This document shows, one piece after another, positions 30,435 to 38,482 of a stretch of DNA of 64,000 nucleotides (positions are counted from its first letter, which is position 1; the number at the start of each line of letters is the position of its first letter). Below the pieces are notes generated by a model. That model was not told the DNA's origin. It made no database searches and saw only the letters and a list, made by a program, of their open reading frames with translations. This DNA is from Roseivivax isoporae LMG 25204 (lineage in GTDB: Bacteria > Pseudomonadota > Alphaproteobacteria > Rhodobacterales > Rhodobacteraceae). Where the stretch lies: contig NZ_JAME01000014.1 in NCBI RefSeq assembly GCF_000521865.1, positions 1-64,000 of the forward strand. Reading direction: 5' to 3'. The position numbers and the translations under genes were made by a program.

Positions 30435-31303
30435 CACGCCGCCTGCGCCAGCTCTTTCTGCGAGGCCTCGACGGTGTAGAAGTCCGGCTGCTTCGGCGTC
30501 GGGATGTTGCCGCGCCCGATCTCGATGCAGATGTTGGGCGGGTGGTCCGACACCATCGCCACGAACACGTCGCGGATGATGAGGTAGTAGGCGTGGTCCT
30601 CCTCCTCGATCTGCTTCAGCCGGCCGGCGATGGGCTGGACGATGCAGTAGGCGAGGAACACGCCGAGAAAGGTCCCGACCAGCGCGCCACCGATCATGCC
30701 GCCCAGGATCTCGGGCGGCTGGTCGATCGAGGACATGGTCTTGATCACGCCGAGGACCGCCGCGACGATCCCGATCGCGGGCAGCCCGTCTGCCATGGTC
30801 TGGATCGCGCCCACGGGCACGAGCGATTCCTTGTGATGCTTGCGGATCTTGCGGTTGATGACCTCCTCCGTCTGGAACCGGTCGTCGAACTGCATCGCGA
30901 GCATGCGGAAGCTGTCGGTGATGAGGTCGATGGCGAAATGGTCCGCCAGGATCCTCGGGTAGCGCTGGAAGATGTCCGACTCCTTCGGCGCCTCGATGTG
31001 CGGATCGAGTTCGAGGATGCCCTTCGTCTTGTAGATGCGGGCCATCTCGAACAGCAGTGCCAGCAGATCCGAATAGTCCGCCGCGCTCCACTTCGGGCCC
31101 TTGATCACCTTGCCGAAGCCCTTGCCGGCCGACTTCACCACGCTGAAGGAGTTGGCGATCACGAAGGCGCCGATCGCAGCGCCCCCGATCATCATGCCCT
31201 CGTAGGGCAGGGCGTGCAGGACGATGTCCATCTTGCCGCCCGACAGCATGAAGCCTCCGAACACGAGTCCGAAGACCATCACCACGCCGATGAGAATGGT
31301 CAT
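30434..31303 (-). CDS. motA: Flagellar stator protein MotA
   Basis: This 289-residue protein has four membrane helices, two near the N-terminus and two around residues 170-220 (GLPAIGIVAAVLGVIKTMSS and GGALVGTFLGVFLAYCIVQP). The large cytoplasmic loop carries the charged stretch KHHKESLVPVGAIQTMADG. It forms the ion channel and torque unit with MotB, encoded at 36434 on the other strand. The ATG is supported by AAAGAGG upstream and by the first helix MTILIGVVMVFGLVFGG. It is the first gene of motA-unknown-fliJ, transcribed away from the AT-rich 31.4-kb promoter region. Confidence 0.95.
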   Translation of the reverse strand: MTILIGVVMVFGLVFGGFMLSGGKMDIVLHALPYEGMMIGGAAIGAFVIANSFSVVKSAGKGFGKVIKGPKWSAADYSDLLALLFEMARIYKTKGILELDPHIEAPKESDIFQRYPRILADHFAIDLITDSFRMLAMQFDDRFQTEEVINRKIRKHHKESLVPVGAIQTMADGLPAIGIVAAVLGVIKTMSSIDQPPEILGGMIGGALVGTFLGVFLAYCIVQPIAGRLKQIEEEDHAYYLIIRDVFVAMVSDHPPNICIEIGRGNIPTPKQPDFYTVEASQKELAQAA

Positions 31304-31377
31304 TGTGTTGCCTCTTTCACTGCCTCGGGCCCGTTCGTGCCGAGCCGGATCATTTTTTGTTAGTGTTTGACACGCGG

Positions 31378-31397
31378 ACAAGTATAAACAAGAATAA
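31378..31397. promoter_or_regulatory. Tandem 10-bp box, motA/31438 divergent promoter
   Basis: ACAAGTATAA is followed immediately by ACAAGAATAA. These two head-to-tail decamers are in a very AT-rich stretch between motA and the divergent unknown gene at 31438. The same decamer family (RCAAGWATAA) occurs at 44.7, 51.4 and 61.75 kb. Ten-base tandem repeats are the usual target of OmpR/PhoB-type regulators; FtcR is the local candidate. Confidence 0.6.
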
Positions 31398-31437
31398 ATA
31401 GAAAAAACGCAAAAAATAAAACGGGCTTGAGGCAGAA

Positions 31438-32469
31438 ATGGATCGTCTGGCTTATCTCTTCGAGGAGGCCGAGCTCGACGGCATGGTCGCGGACTGGCCG
31501 CCGGGCATGCGGCTTGCGCTGTGTCTTGAAAAAGGCGGCGCCATGCAGATCGTGCTCTACCGCTCCGACGAGGTCGACCGCGTGGCCGAACGGATCGCGA
31601 CCGCGACCGGCTGGAGCGCGGGCAGCTTCGCCGCGGTGCCGCAGCTCGGCGACCTGCCGCGCATGCGCATCCTCTATTCCGAGGCGCAGTGGTTCCTGCA
31701 CGTCGTCGCGGCGACCGACGGCCTGGGCGACATGGCGCGCGCCTATCTCGACCCGCCGAAGCCGCCGCAGCCGGCCCTGCCGCGCACCGTCCCGCTGGCC
31801 CGCGCACCGATCGCCTCGAGCGGGCTCGTTCCGCGCCGCGTGCTGGGGCAGCGCCGCGCCGGCGAGGCGCTGCCCGACGGCTACCGCCCCGCCCGCGAGA
31901 TGACCGGCCGCAAGGCCGAGTTCGTGGCCGGCCGGCTCTCGACCTCGGGCGCCCGCATCCGGCTGACCATCGAGCCTGACGCCGCGGACGAACGCACCCT
32001 GCCGGTGCGCGCGCGGCCGAACGGCTACCGCGACGACCTGCGCGCCTTCGTCCTCGACGTGGCGGCGCTCGACGGTTGGGTGCCGGGCACGGCCGCGATG
32101 ATCGACATGCCGATGGAGGATTTCCCGAAACCGCTCGCGGACCGCTTTGCCCGGCGCAGCCACGTGGCCGAGGTGACGGTCACGTCCGACGGCATCTTCG
32201 TGCAGCCGGGCGCGCCCGAGCTTGCCGGCACGCCCGGCTCCGAACCGGCGCGGCCGCCCCGGACCGGCCGGCGGGGCTGGTCGCTCCGCGCCGCGGCGCT
32301 GGCCGTCGTGGGACTCGCCGTCGTGTCGGGAACCGTGGTGACCGCGCTCACCCTGCGGGAAGACCCGCTGGCGGCGCGGCTCGCCTACAGCCCGGCCGAC
32401 GGCAACACTGCCCTGAACGTGCTCGAGGCCTTTGCCCTGTCGTCGAACGCAGACGGAGACGGACCATGA
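31438..32469 (+). CDS. Unknown protein with C-terminal membrane helix, first gene of modification operon
   Basis: No family is recognised for this 343-residue protein. The N-terminal 100 residues form a small mixed fold (MDRLAYLFEEAELDGMVADW). A Pro/Ala-rich linker follows, then a second domain rich in beta strands (about 160-260, GYRDDLRAFVLDVAALDGWVPG). One membrane helix lies at about 283-303 and a short tail follows. GAGGCAG precedes the ATG. It overlaps the downstream glycosyltransferase gene in an ATGA junction and is divergent from motA. It may be a PilZ-like or membrane-associated flagellar factor, but no diagnostic motif supports that. Confidence 0.75.
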   Translation: MDRLAYLFEEAELDGMVADWPPGMRLALCLEKGGAMQIVLYRSDEVDRVAERIATATGWSAGSFAAVPQLGDLPRMRILYSEAQWFLHVVAATDGLGDMARAYLDPPKPPQPALPRTVPLARAPIASSGLVPRRVLGQRRAGEALPDGYRPAREMTGRKAEFVAGRLSTSGARIRLTIEPDAADERTLPVRARPNGYRDDLRAFVLDVAALDGWVPGTAAMIDMPMEDFPKPLADRFARRSHVAEVTVTSDGIFVQPGAPELAGTPGSEPARPPRTGRRGWSLRAAALAVVGLAVVSGTVVTALTLREDPLAARLAYSPADGNTALNVLEAFALSSNADGDGP

Positions 32470-33761
32470 TCTGCGCCATCATCACGCCCGTCGGTCCGGG
32501 ACATGCCGAAAGCTTCGCGCGCATCTGCGCGCCCTCGGTGACGCGGGCGCGCGACTGGTCCATGGGGCCGTTCTCCGAGATCCGGCACCTGATGATGGAC
32601 GACACCGAGGGGCGGCATGGCCGGTCGCGGCGGCGCAACGACGCCCTGGCGCAGGCGCTCGCCGACGGAGTGGACTGGGTGTTCTTCCTCGATGCGGATG
32701 ACGTCATGACGCCCAACGCCTTCGCGGCCTTCGGGGGGGTGCTGGACGCGGAACCCGACCTCGACGCCGTCTGGGGCCTGATCTGCGAACAGGACCCGCA
32801 GGGCGAGCCGCAGCTGCGCGCGGGCCAGCCCGAACGGATCGACGACCGCGCGGGCTTCCTGTCGGTCGCGCCGTATCTCGCCGTCCAGATCGGCGCCTTC
32901 GTGCGCACCGGGGTCGCCGCCGCCATCGGTTTCGACACGGACATGGACACGGGCGAGGACTACAGGTTCTATCGCGCGCTCTGGAACGGACACCGCTGCG
33001 CAAAGCGGCCCGAAATCTTCTTCCTCAACCGCCGGGGTTCCCACAGCACCGGCCCGCGCGCCGCCACAGGGCGCGACTGGTCGGACAGCGTCACCGCGCA
33101 ATGGCGCGAGGAAGTGCAGCGCGCCTCGGTCCGCGTCACGGTCCGGCACGGCGGCAGCGACCTCGTCCTGCGCCTGACCGATCCCGCCGATCCCGATCAG
33201 GTGCCGCTGCTCAGGGGCGAGATGCCCATGGGCGCCTTCCTCGAGCGGATCGAGCCGCGCCTGCCGCTCGGCCTCTCGATGCTCGTTGCGGGCGCGGTGA
33301 GGGGACCCGTCGCGCTCTGGGCGTTGCGCCATCTCGGCGCGTCGCAGGTGCAACTTGCCGACGCGGACGCCGCGGCGCTCGATGCGCTGCGCGCCGAGGC
33401 TGACGCGAACGACGTCTCCGCGCGCCTGTCGCCCCGTCTCCTGTCCCTAGGCGCTGTCGCGCCCGCGGGCGATCCGGATGTCCGGCCCGAGGCGCCGGTC
33501 ATGCCCGACCGCGTCGACCTCCTGCACGTGGCGCAGGGCATCGCGACGCCCGAACATCTGGCCGGGCGCCTCGCCCCGGTGATCGCGCGGCACCGTCCCG
33601 CGATCCTCGCCGAGGTGCCGCAGGAGGGCATCCTGAGCTTTGCCCGCGGCTGGTGCCGAAAGGCCGGCTACGAGCTCGTCGACAGCGCCGAGGTGCGCGA
33701 CGGCATGATCTATTTCGCCCTGCCATCGGAGACCCACGATGCCCCAGACGAGAGCCGCTGA
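32466..33761 (+). CDS. Glycosyltransferase fused to FkbM-like methyltransferase-type domain
   Basis: This is a 431-residue protein. The N-terminal half (about 1-215) is a GT-A glycosyltransferase with RRRNDALAQALADGVDWVFFLDADD, where DAD is the metal/nucleotide-sugar motif. The C-terminal half has a Rossmann-like strand (LSMLVAGAVRGPVALWALRHLGASQVQLADAD) and VDLLHVAQGIATPEHLAGRLAPVIARHRPAILAEV, which resembles FkbM-type methyltransferases with a degenerate SAM loop. The start is set by an ATGA overlap. It overlaps the next gene by 23 bp. Within a flagellar cluster the likely target is flagellin or another filament protein. Confidence 0.72.
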   Translation: MICAIITPVGPGHAESFARICAPSVTRARDWSMGPFSEIRHLMMDDTEGRHGRSRRRNDALAQALADGVDWVFFLDADDVMTPNAFAAFGGVLDAEPDLDAVWGLICEQDPQGEPQLRAGQPERIDDRAGFLSVAPYLAVQIGAFVRTGVAAAIGFDTDMDTGEDYRFYRALWNGHRCAKRPEIFFLNRRGSHSTGPRAATGRDWSDSVTAQWREEVQRASVRVTVRHGGSDLVLRLTDPADPDQVPLLRGEMPMGAFLERIEPRLPLGLSMLVAGAVRGPVALWALRHLGASQVQLADADAAALDALRAEADANDVSARLSPRLLSLGAVAPAGDPDVRPEAPVMPDRVDLLHVAQGIATPEHLAGRLAPVIARHRPAILAEVPQEGILSFARGWCRKAGYELVDSAEVRDGMIYFALPSETHDAPDESR

Positions 33762-35556
33762 GCGGCGCACTTCCGGCGCCGTCGACCACCGTGCCACCAC
33801 CGCCTACGCCGCGCTTGCGGCGAACGACCTGCCGCGCGCGGTGCGGCTCGCGCACGGGTTGACCCAGGCGCGGCCGGACCGCCCCGACGGCTGGCTCGTG
33901 CTCGGCGGCGCCGCGCTGGCGCGGAACGAGGCCTCGGCTGCGCTGCGCTTCTTCACCGAGGCCGCGCGCGTCGCCCCCGGGGACGCGCTTGCCCACGAGG
34001 GTCTGGCCAAGGCGCAGCTTCTGTCCGGTGATCCGGTGCGGTCGCTCGCGGCCGCAGAGGAGGCGCTGACGCGCGGCAGTTCCGATGTGGGCCTCGTGCG
34101 GATCTACATGGAACTCATGATGCTCTTCGGCTGGAGCGGCCGGATGGACGAGGCGGCGGGCGTCGCGATCCGCCGCAACCGCGACATCGTGCTGGTGCGG
34201 CTTCTCGCGAACGCGCTGCTCGGCGCCGACCGCCCGGCGGCGGCGGTCGAGTGGCTGAACCTGTCGTGGGAAATCGACCCGGCCGCGCCCGAGAGCGCCG
34301 ACATGCGGCTCCTGGCGCTCCTCCTGACCCACCAGTTCGACGCCGCGCTCGCCTTCCACGCGGAATGCCGCGACGCCGGCCGGGCCAGCGACTTCCAGGT
34401 GGGCTGCGCCATGCGTGCTCTGCGCGAGACCGGCCGCCACGGCGCGGCGCTCGCGCTCTTCGACGAGCATCCGTTCGAGGACCTGATGGCCTACAAGATC
34501 GCGGCCTCCGTCGCGGCCAACATCCACCAGGACCTCGGCGACGCCGCCCGCGCCGAGGCCGCCTACCGCGAGGCCATCACGCTGACGACGATGCCCGGGC
34601 CGGTGCCCAAGGCGTTCGGCGCGTTCCTCTTCCGGCAGCGGCGCCTCGCGGAGGGTCTGCCGTACTACGCGCGGCGGATCCCCGAATCCGGGCGCCGCGT
34701 GATCGCCGAGGCGAACGCCGCGCCCGAGAACCTCGCCGCGCGCGACCGTGTCTTCCTGTTCGGCGAACAGGGCATCGGCGACCAGCTGGCGCTCCTGACG
34801 CTGCTCCGGGACACGCCGCTCGACCCCGCGCGGCAGGAACTGTTCCTCGTCACCGACGAGCGCTTCGCGGCGGTGCTCGAGGGCTCGCCGCTCGGCCTGA
34901 CCGTGCTGCCCGAAGCACGCGTTACCCGCATGCTCGGTGCGATCGACGGCCGCGAGATCGTCTACCTTGGCGATCTCGTGCGCTACCTCGCCCCCGAGGC
35001 ACGGCGTCCCGCGCCGATCCTGCGCCCGGATCCGGGCCGGGTCGAGGGCATCCGCCGGCGATATCTTGCCGAAGCGCCGAACGGACGAATCTTTGGTGTT
35101 GCATGGTCCACCGGCAACCCGATCGGCCATCTGCGCAACCTCCCGCTCGAGCGGGTGCTGGCGCCGATCCCCGCCGGATCGCTGGTGGTCGACCTGCAAT
35201 ATGGCGACCATGCGGCCGAGATCGCGGCGGCCCGCGCGGCCCGGCCCGACCTCGCCTTCGTGACTGATCCCGAAATCGACCAGATGCACGATCTTGCGGG
35301 TTTTGCAGCGCAGATTGCCGCGCTGGACACGGTGGTAAGCATCGACAACACCACTGTCCATGTCTGCGGTGCGCTCGGGCATCCCGATACCCACGTGCTG
35401 CTGCCGACCGGGTCGGAATGCATGTGGTACTGGGGCGCGGAGGGCACCCGCGATCCGTGGTACGGCGCCCTGACCCTGCACCGGCAGCCGCGCTTCGGCG
35501 ACTGGGACGCGGCGCTCGCGTCGGTTGCCGCCGCGCTGGCGGGGACGGCGGCGTGA
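33739..35556 (+). CDS. TPR protein with GT9/OGT-like glycosyltransferase domain
   Basis: This 605-residue protein has about six tetratricopeptide-like repeats in its N-terminal half (for example GWLVLGGAALARNEASAALRFFTEAARVAPGDALAHEGLA). Its C-terminal domain (about 330-600) is like heptosyltransferase/O-GlcNAc-transferase: DRVFLFGEQGIGDQLALLTLL, GVAWSTGNPIGH, and AALDTVVSIDNTTVHVCGALG with LLPTGSECMWYWG. Such TPR-GT proteins glycosylate proteins or surface sugars. GGAGACC precedes the ATG. It ends the three-gene operon opposite motA. Confidence 0.82.
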   Translation: MPQTRAAERRTSGAVDHRATTAYAALAANDLPRAVRLAHGLTQARPDRPDGWLVLGGAALARNEASAALRFFTEAARVAPGDALAHEGLAKAQLLSGDPVRSLAAAEEALTRGSSDVGLVRIYMELMMLFGWSGRMDEAAGVAIRRNRDIVLVRLLANALLGADRPAAAVEWLNLSWEIDPAAPESADMRLLALLLTHQFDAALAFHAECRDAGRASDFQVGCAMRALRETGRHGAALALFDEHPFEDLMAYKIAASVAANIHQDLGDAARAEAAYREAITLTTMPGPVPKAFGAFLFRQRRLAEGLPYYARRIPESGRRVIAEANAAPENLAARDRVFLFGEQGIGDQLALLTLLRDTPLDPARQELFLVTDERFAAVLEGSPLGLTVLPEARVTRMLGAIDGREIVYLGDLVRYLAPEARRPAPILRPDPGRVEGIRRRYLAEAPNGRIFGVAWSTGNPIGHLRNLPLERVLAPIPAGSLVVDLQYGDHAAEIAAARAARPDLAFVTDPEIDQMHDLAGFAAQIAALDTVVSIDNTTVHVCGALGHPDTHVLLPTGSECMWYWGAEGTRDPWYGALTLHRQPRFGDWDAALASVAAALAGTAA

Positions 35557-35931
35557 GCGGCGACATTCCGCGTAGGTCCGTTGGCGCCATCGGCCAAACG
35601 CCGCCTTACCTCAAAATCGTGCAGACTTTGACTTATTCTTAAACAGCTATCCGTATATTGTTTGCAAAGACTGACCTCAGGCCAAGGATAGGATCGGCAG
35701 GCAAAGGTATCGCTTACGTGAGTTCCGGAACTTCGGCGCCGCGCGGATGTTCAAGAAGGAGTGGAAACGCTGTTTCTTGCCCGTCTTGTGAAGGCCGGCG
35801 TTCGGGCAATGTGCGTGGTCGGTTCCGGAACTTCCGCGGTGCGCAGAACGCAATCCGCCGGCCAAGAGGTGACCGGTCTGCAGGGCCCCGTGTGGAGCAC
35901 GGGCGCTGCGGGATCGCAAGAAGAGGTTGAA
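35557..35931. other. 375-bp leader upstream of the MucR-like gene
   Basis: The first half is AT-rich and contains TTATTCTTAA (35633-35642), a partial match on the minus strand to the flagellar decamer. The 13-mer GTTCCGGAACTTC occurs at 35722-35734 and again at 35822-35834, exactly 100 bp apart; the first is part of the palindrome AGTTCCGGAACT. Open frames here are short and not protein-like. The region probably carries the mucR-like gene's promoter and regulatory sites. Confidence 0.6.
35722..35834. repeat. Two copies of GTTCCGGAACTTC, 100 bp apart
   Basis: The copies at 35722-35734 and 35822-35834 share 13 identical bases, and a looser GC-rich similarity continues downstream of both. Each has the 10-bp palindrome GTTCCGGAAC. 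They may be operator sites that loop, or a remnant of a local duplication. Confidence 0.6.
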
Positions 35932-36393
35932 ATGACCACAAACGACAAGAACCGGGATTTCATCGCGTCCATCGTGGCGGCCTATGCCGCGCGTCCGGAT
36001 GCCAAGCCCGACGACATCGTGGACCTCGCGCGCAAGCTGGAACGCGAATTCGGCTCCGCCGGAGATCCCGCGCCTGCCGAGGCGCCCGAGGCGCGGCCGG
36101 CCACGGATGTGCGGCCGGCGCTTCCCCTCGACCAGGCGCTGACCCGCGACAAGGTCTTCTGCCTGTGCTGCGGCAAGGGGTTCAAGATGCTGAAGCGTCA
36201 CCTCGGGTCCGAGCACGGCCTGACGGAGGCGCAGTACCGCCGCATGTTCGGCTTGTCCGACGACACGCCGCTGGTCGCGCCCAGCTATTCCGAACGCAAG
36301 GCCGAGTACGCGCGCCGCGCGGGCCTCGGCAAGCACGAGCGGACGCAGGCGCAGACCCGCGACGCCGACCAGGACGTGCAGCTGCCGTCCTGA
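35932..36393 (+). CDS. MucR/Ros-type zinc-finger regulator
   Basis: This 153-residue protein has the MucR/Ros zinc finger Cys77-x2-Cys80-x9-His90-x4-His95 (CLCCGKGFKMLKRHLGSEHG), followed by LTEAQYRRMFGLSDDTPLVAPSYSERK, the family's conserved C-terminal block. A linker rich in Pro/Ala separates it from an N-terminal helical oligomerisation region. MucR proteins bind AT-rich DNA and repress or activate motility, exopolysaccharide and cell-cycle genes in alphaproteobacteria. AAGAGG precedes the ATG. It lies between the modification operon and motB, so it likely regulates this cluster and its own AT-rich leader. Confidence 0.9.
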   Translation: MTTNDKNRDFIASIVAAYAARPDAKPDDIVDLARKLEREFGSAGDPAPAEAPEARPATDVRPALPLDQALTRDKVFCLCCGKGFKMLKRHLGSEHGLTEAQYRRMFGLSDDTPLVAPSYSERKAEYARRAGLGKHERTQAQTRDADQDVQLPS

Positions 36394-36433
36394 TCCGACC
36401 CCGGCCGCCTGAGCACAGCACGGAGCCACAGAG

Positions 36434-37423
36434 ATGGCAGAGCAGCAGATCATCGTGAAACGGTCCGAGGAGGACGATCACGACAGCCATCACGGCGGTG
36501 GCTGGAAGGTCGCCTATGCGGACTTCATGACCGCCATGATGGCGTTCTTCCTGCTGCTGTGGATCCTCAACGCGGCGGATGAGGACAAGCTCAAGGGCAT
36601 CGCCGAATACTTCACGCCGGTCCTGTTGACCGAGGGCGGCGGTGGGCCGAACGTGCTGAACGGGGACCTCCTCGAAGCGAGCGGCCGTCTGGTGGGAGGC
36701 GCGGACCCGGCCAAGGAGCCGCCGGAGTTCCCGACCTTCGGGCAGGAGGATCCGCTCAAGGTCTTCGACAGCCGGCTGCGCTACGAGGACTCGCCCGATG
36801 TCGTGGTGGAATATTCCGACGAACCCGCGCCGGCGCCCGCGCCGGTCGAAGCCGGCGCGCAGTCCGAAAGCGGCGCCGCAGCCGGGATGACGGCCGAGGG
36901 TGTCGATGCCGAGACCGCGACGCAGGTCGCCGCGGCGGCAGAGGCACTGGCGGCGCAGGAGGCGGCGCTCGACGCGGTCGAGCGCGAGATCGCCGCCGCG
37001 GTCGCCACGCGCTCGGAATTCGACGGGCTGTCGCGGAACCTGCGCATCGACCGCACCGAGCGTGGCCTGCTGGTGCAGATCGTGGACGATGCCGGTCAGT
37101 CGATGTTCACGTCGGGCAGCGCGCGCATCGCGCCGCGAACCCGCGCGCTGATCGAGGCGATCGGCGGCGCCATCGCCGACATGCCGAACGCCGTCGAAAT
37201 CTCCGGTCACACGGACGCGGTGCCGTTCGCCAATTCGGCCGCATATGACAACTGGGAGTTGTCTTCTGACCGTGCGAACGCGACGCGACGCGTGCTTGTC
37301 GCGGCCGGGCTCGATCCGCTGCGCGTGCAGCGCGTAACCGGCATGGCCGATACTGCGCCACTCGTGCGCGACCCCGAGGCGCCCGAGAACAGGCGGATCA
37401 GCGTCCTTCTCCTTGCGCCTTGA
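36434..37423 (+). CDS. motB: Flagellar stator protein MotB
   Basis: This 329-residue protein has one N-terminal helix (about 28-48) with the ion-accepting Asp30 in YADFMTAMMAFFLLLWIL. A long acidic, Ala-rich linker follows (about 130-190). The OmpA/MotB peptidoglycan-binding domain includes ISGHTDAVPF and NWELSSDRANATRRVL. It anchors the stator to the cell wall and completes the proton channel with MotA. The linker is longer than in enteric MotB. It follows the mucR-like gene by 40 bp and is likely co-transcribed with it. motA is in a separate, divergent operon. Confidence 0.95.
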   Translation: MAEQQIIVKRSEEDDHDSHHGGGWKVAYADFMTAMMAFFLLLWILNAADEDKLKGIAEYFTPVLLTEGGGGPNVLNGDLLEASGRLVGGADPAKEPPEFPTFGQEDPLKVFDSRLRYEDSPDVVVEYSDEPAPAPAPVEAGAQSESGAAAGMTAEGVDAETATQVAAAAEALAAQEAALDAVEREIAAAVATRSEFDGLSRNLRIDRTERGLLVQIVDDAGQSMFTSGSARIAPRTRALIEAIGGAIADMPNAVEISGHTDAVPFANSAAYDNWELSSDRANATRRVLVAAGLDPLRVQRVTGMADTAPLVRDPEAPENRRISVLLLAP

Positions 37424-37468
37424 CGAAGAACGCCTCGCAACCCCCTGAAATGTGATCCATTTGCCACG

Positions 37469-37488
37469 CCGCAACCTCTCCGTTGCGG
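37469..37488 (+). terminator. Hairpin after motB
   Basis: CCGCAAC/GTTGCGG with a 6-nt loop lies 46 bp after the motB stop codon. A short TTATTTT follows about 20 bp later. It is probably the end of the mucR-motB unit. Confidence 0.55.
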
Positions 37489-37561
37489 GGCCCGGCGAAC
37501 GAGCCGATTATTTTGCGCCGTCGTGTAAAGCGTTTTAAAACAATAACTTAAATGGTGAATC

Positions 37562-37576
37562 TTAAGGGGACCTTAA
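37562..37576. promoter_or_regulatory. CtrA-type site TTAA-N7-TTAA
   Basis: TTAA-GGGGACC-TTAA is a perfect full CtrA recognition site, 130 bp upstream of the unknown gene at 37707. Another TTAA pair with a 9-bp gap lies just before it. In Roseobacters the CckA-ChpT-CtrA relay is needed for motility, so this is a plausible entry point of that control into the cluster. Confidence 0.7.
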
Positions 37577-37706
37577 CTGACACCGCGTAACTTACCCGTT
37601 TTGCGGGTGGCGAAAATTAGACTTTTGAAAGTCTGCACTTTGCCGATTCGTTAATTCCGGGTACAGATCAAGAAAAGTAATGAAAAAAAACTGGTACGAG
37701 CGGTAA

Positions 37707-38396
37707 ATGAACAGGCGAGCACTGCTAGAAAGCGTGTGGGCCGGCCAAGTATGCTTGGCTTCCGGACCTACTTCCTTGCGTTTTTCTGAAATCATGAACG
37801 GCCTTCTGCCCGTCCGGTCCGTGTTCCTGCGGACCTCGGCGCCGATGGTCGACGGCGTCACCGTGATGACCGACGACGCCTTTGTCCTCACGGACCTGCC
37901 CCTCGGCGACCTCCTGGCCGAAGAGCTGAACATCGACGTCCCCGGCCAGTCGATCGTGTTCATCCTTCCCGGGACCTGCCTGGACGAACGGACGAGCGAC
38001 GCGGAACTGTCGCTGACGGCGGGCCGCGCCGTGGCGCAGGCGTTGCGGCTGCTGGTGGCCGACGGCAATCTGAGCTTCGCCCGCGAGGCGAGCGCCCTGG
38101 TCGAGGCGGCGCGCATCTACGGCACGATCGCGACGGCACACCGGCTCGAGGCCCTGGGCCTCGAGCCCGCATCGTTCTGTGCGGGGCTTGCGGCCGAGCT
38201 TCAGCCCGACGTGGCCCGGCACGGGCCCCCGGACGCCCGCAATGGCGGCGCGGCCCGCATCTTTGCCGTCGAGGCGATGCTCGCCAGCGGGTGCCGGATG
38301 GCTTTCGGCCTCTTCGCCCGCATGATGCTTGCGATCCATGCCGGTCCCGCCGGCGCCCCGACCGATGCATCGGCGCGACAGAGTGGGCCTGTTTAA
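37707..38396 (+). CDS. Unknown protein downstream of a CtrA-type site
   Basis: No family is recognised for this 229-residue protein. The first half has short beta strands and acidic loops (RTSAPMVDGVTVMTDDAFVLTDLPLGDLLAEEL). The second half is helical and Ala-rich (LTAGRAVAQALRLLVADGNLSFAREASALVEAARIYG). It has no signal peptide. An internal ATG at 37794 (MNGLLPVRSVFL) is an equally likely start. Its place between motB and a sigma factor, behind a CtrA box, suggests a regulatory or polarity role in motility; this is inference. Confidence 0.65.
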   Translation: MNRRALLESVWAGQVCLASGPTSLRFSEIMNGLLPVRSVFLRTSAPMVDGVTVMTDDAFVLTDLPLGDLLAEELNIDVPGQSIVFILPGTCLDERTSDAELSLTAGRAVAQALRLLVADGNLSFAREASALVEAARIYGTIATAHRLEALGLEPASFCAGLAAELQPDVARHGPPDARNGGAARIFAVEAMLASGCRMAFGLFARMMLAIHAGPAGAPTDASARQSGPV

Positions 38397-38407
38397 TCCA
38401 AGCTAAA
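38393..38407. promoter_or_regulatory. CtrA-like site with one mismatch, upstream of the sigma gene
   Basis: TTAA-TCCAAGC-TAAA matches the CtrA full site except for one base in the second half. It overlaps the end of the preceding gene and lies 76 bp before the sigma-factor ATG, inside an AT-rich region that probably holds its promoter. Confidence 0.45.
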
Positions 38408-38482
38408 CCATAGTTTTCTTTGTTCGGAATTTGGTCTGTGTTTCTCTGTCCTTACAAAACAAAAAAGTTTGGGGCAGGAACC

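Noticed and set aside
35658-35930. Possible 90-residue gene upstream of the mucR-like gene
   Set aside because: The translation is Arg/Gly/Ser-rich, without secondary-structure pattern, and covers repeated regulatory-looking DNA. No ribosome site is evident.
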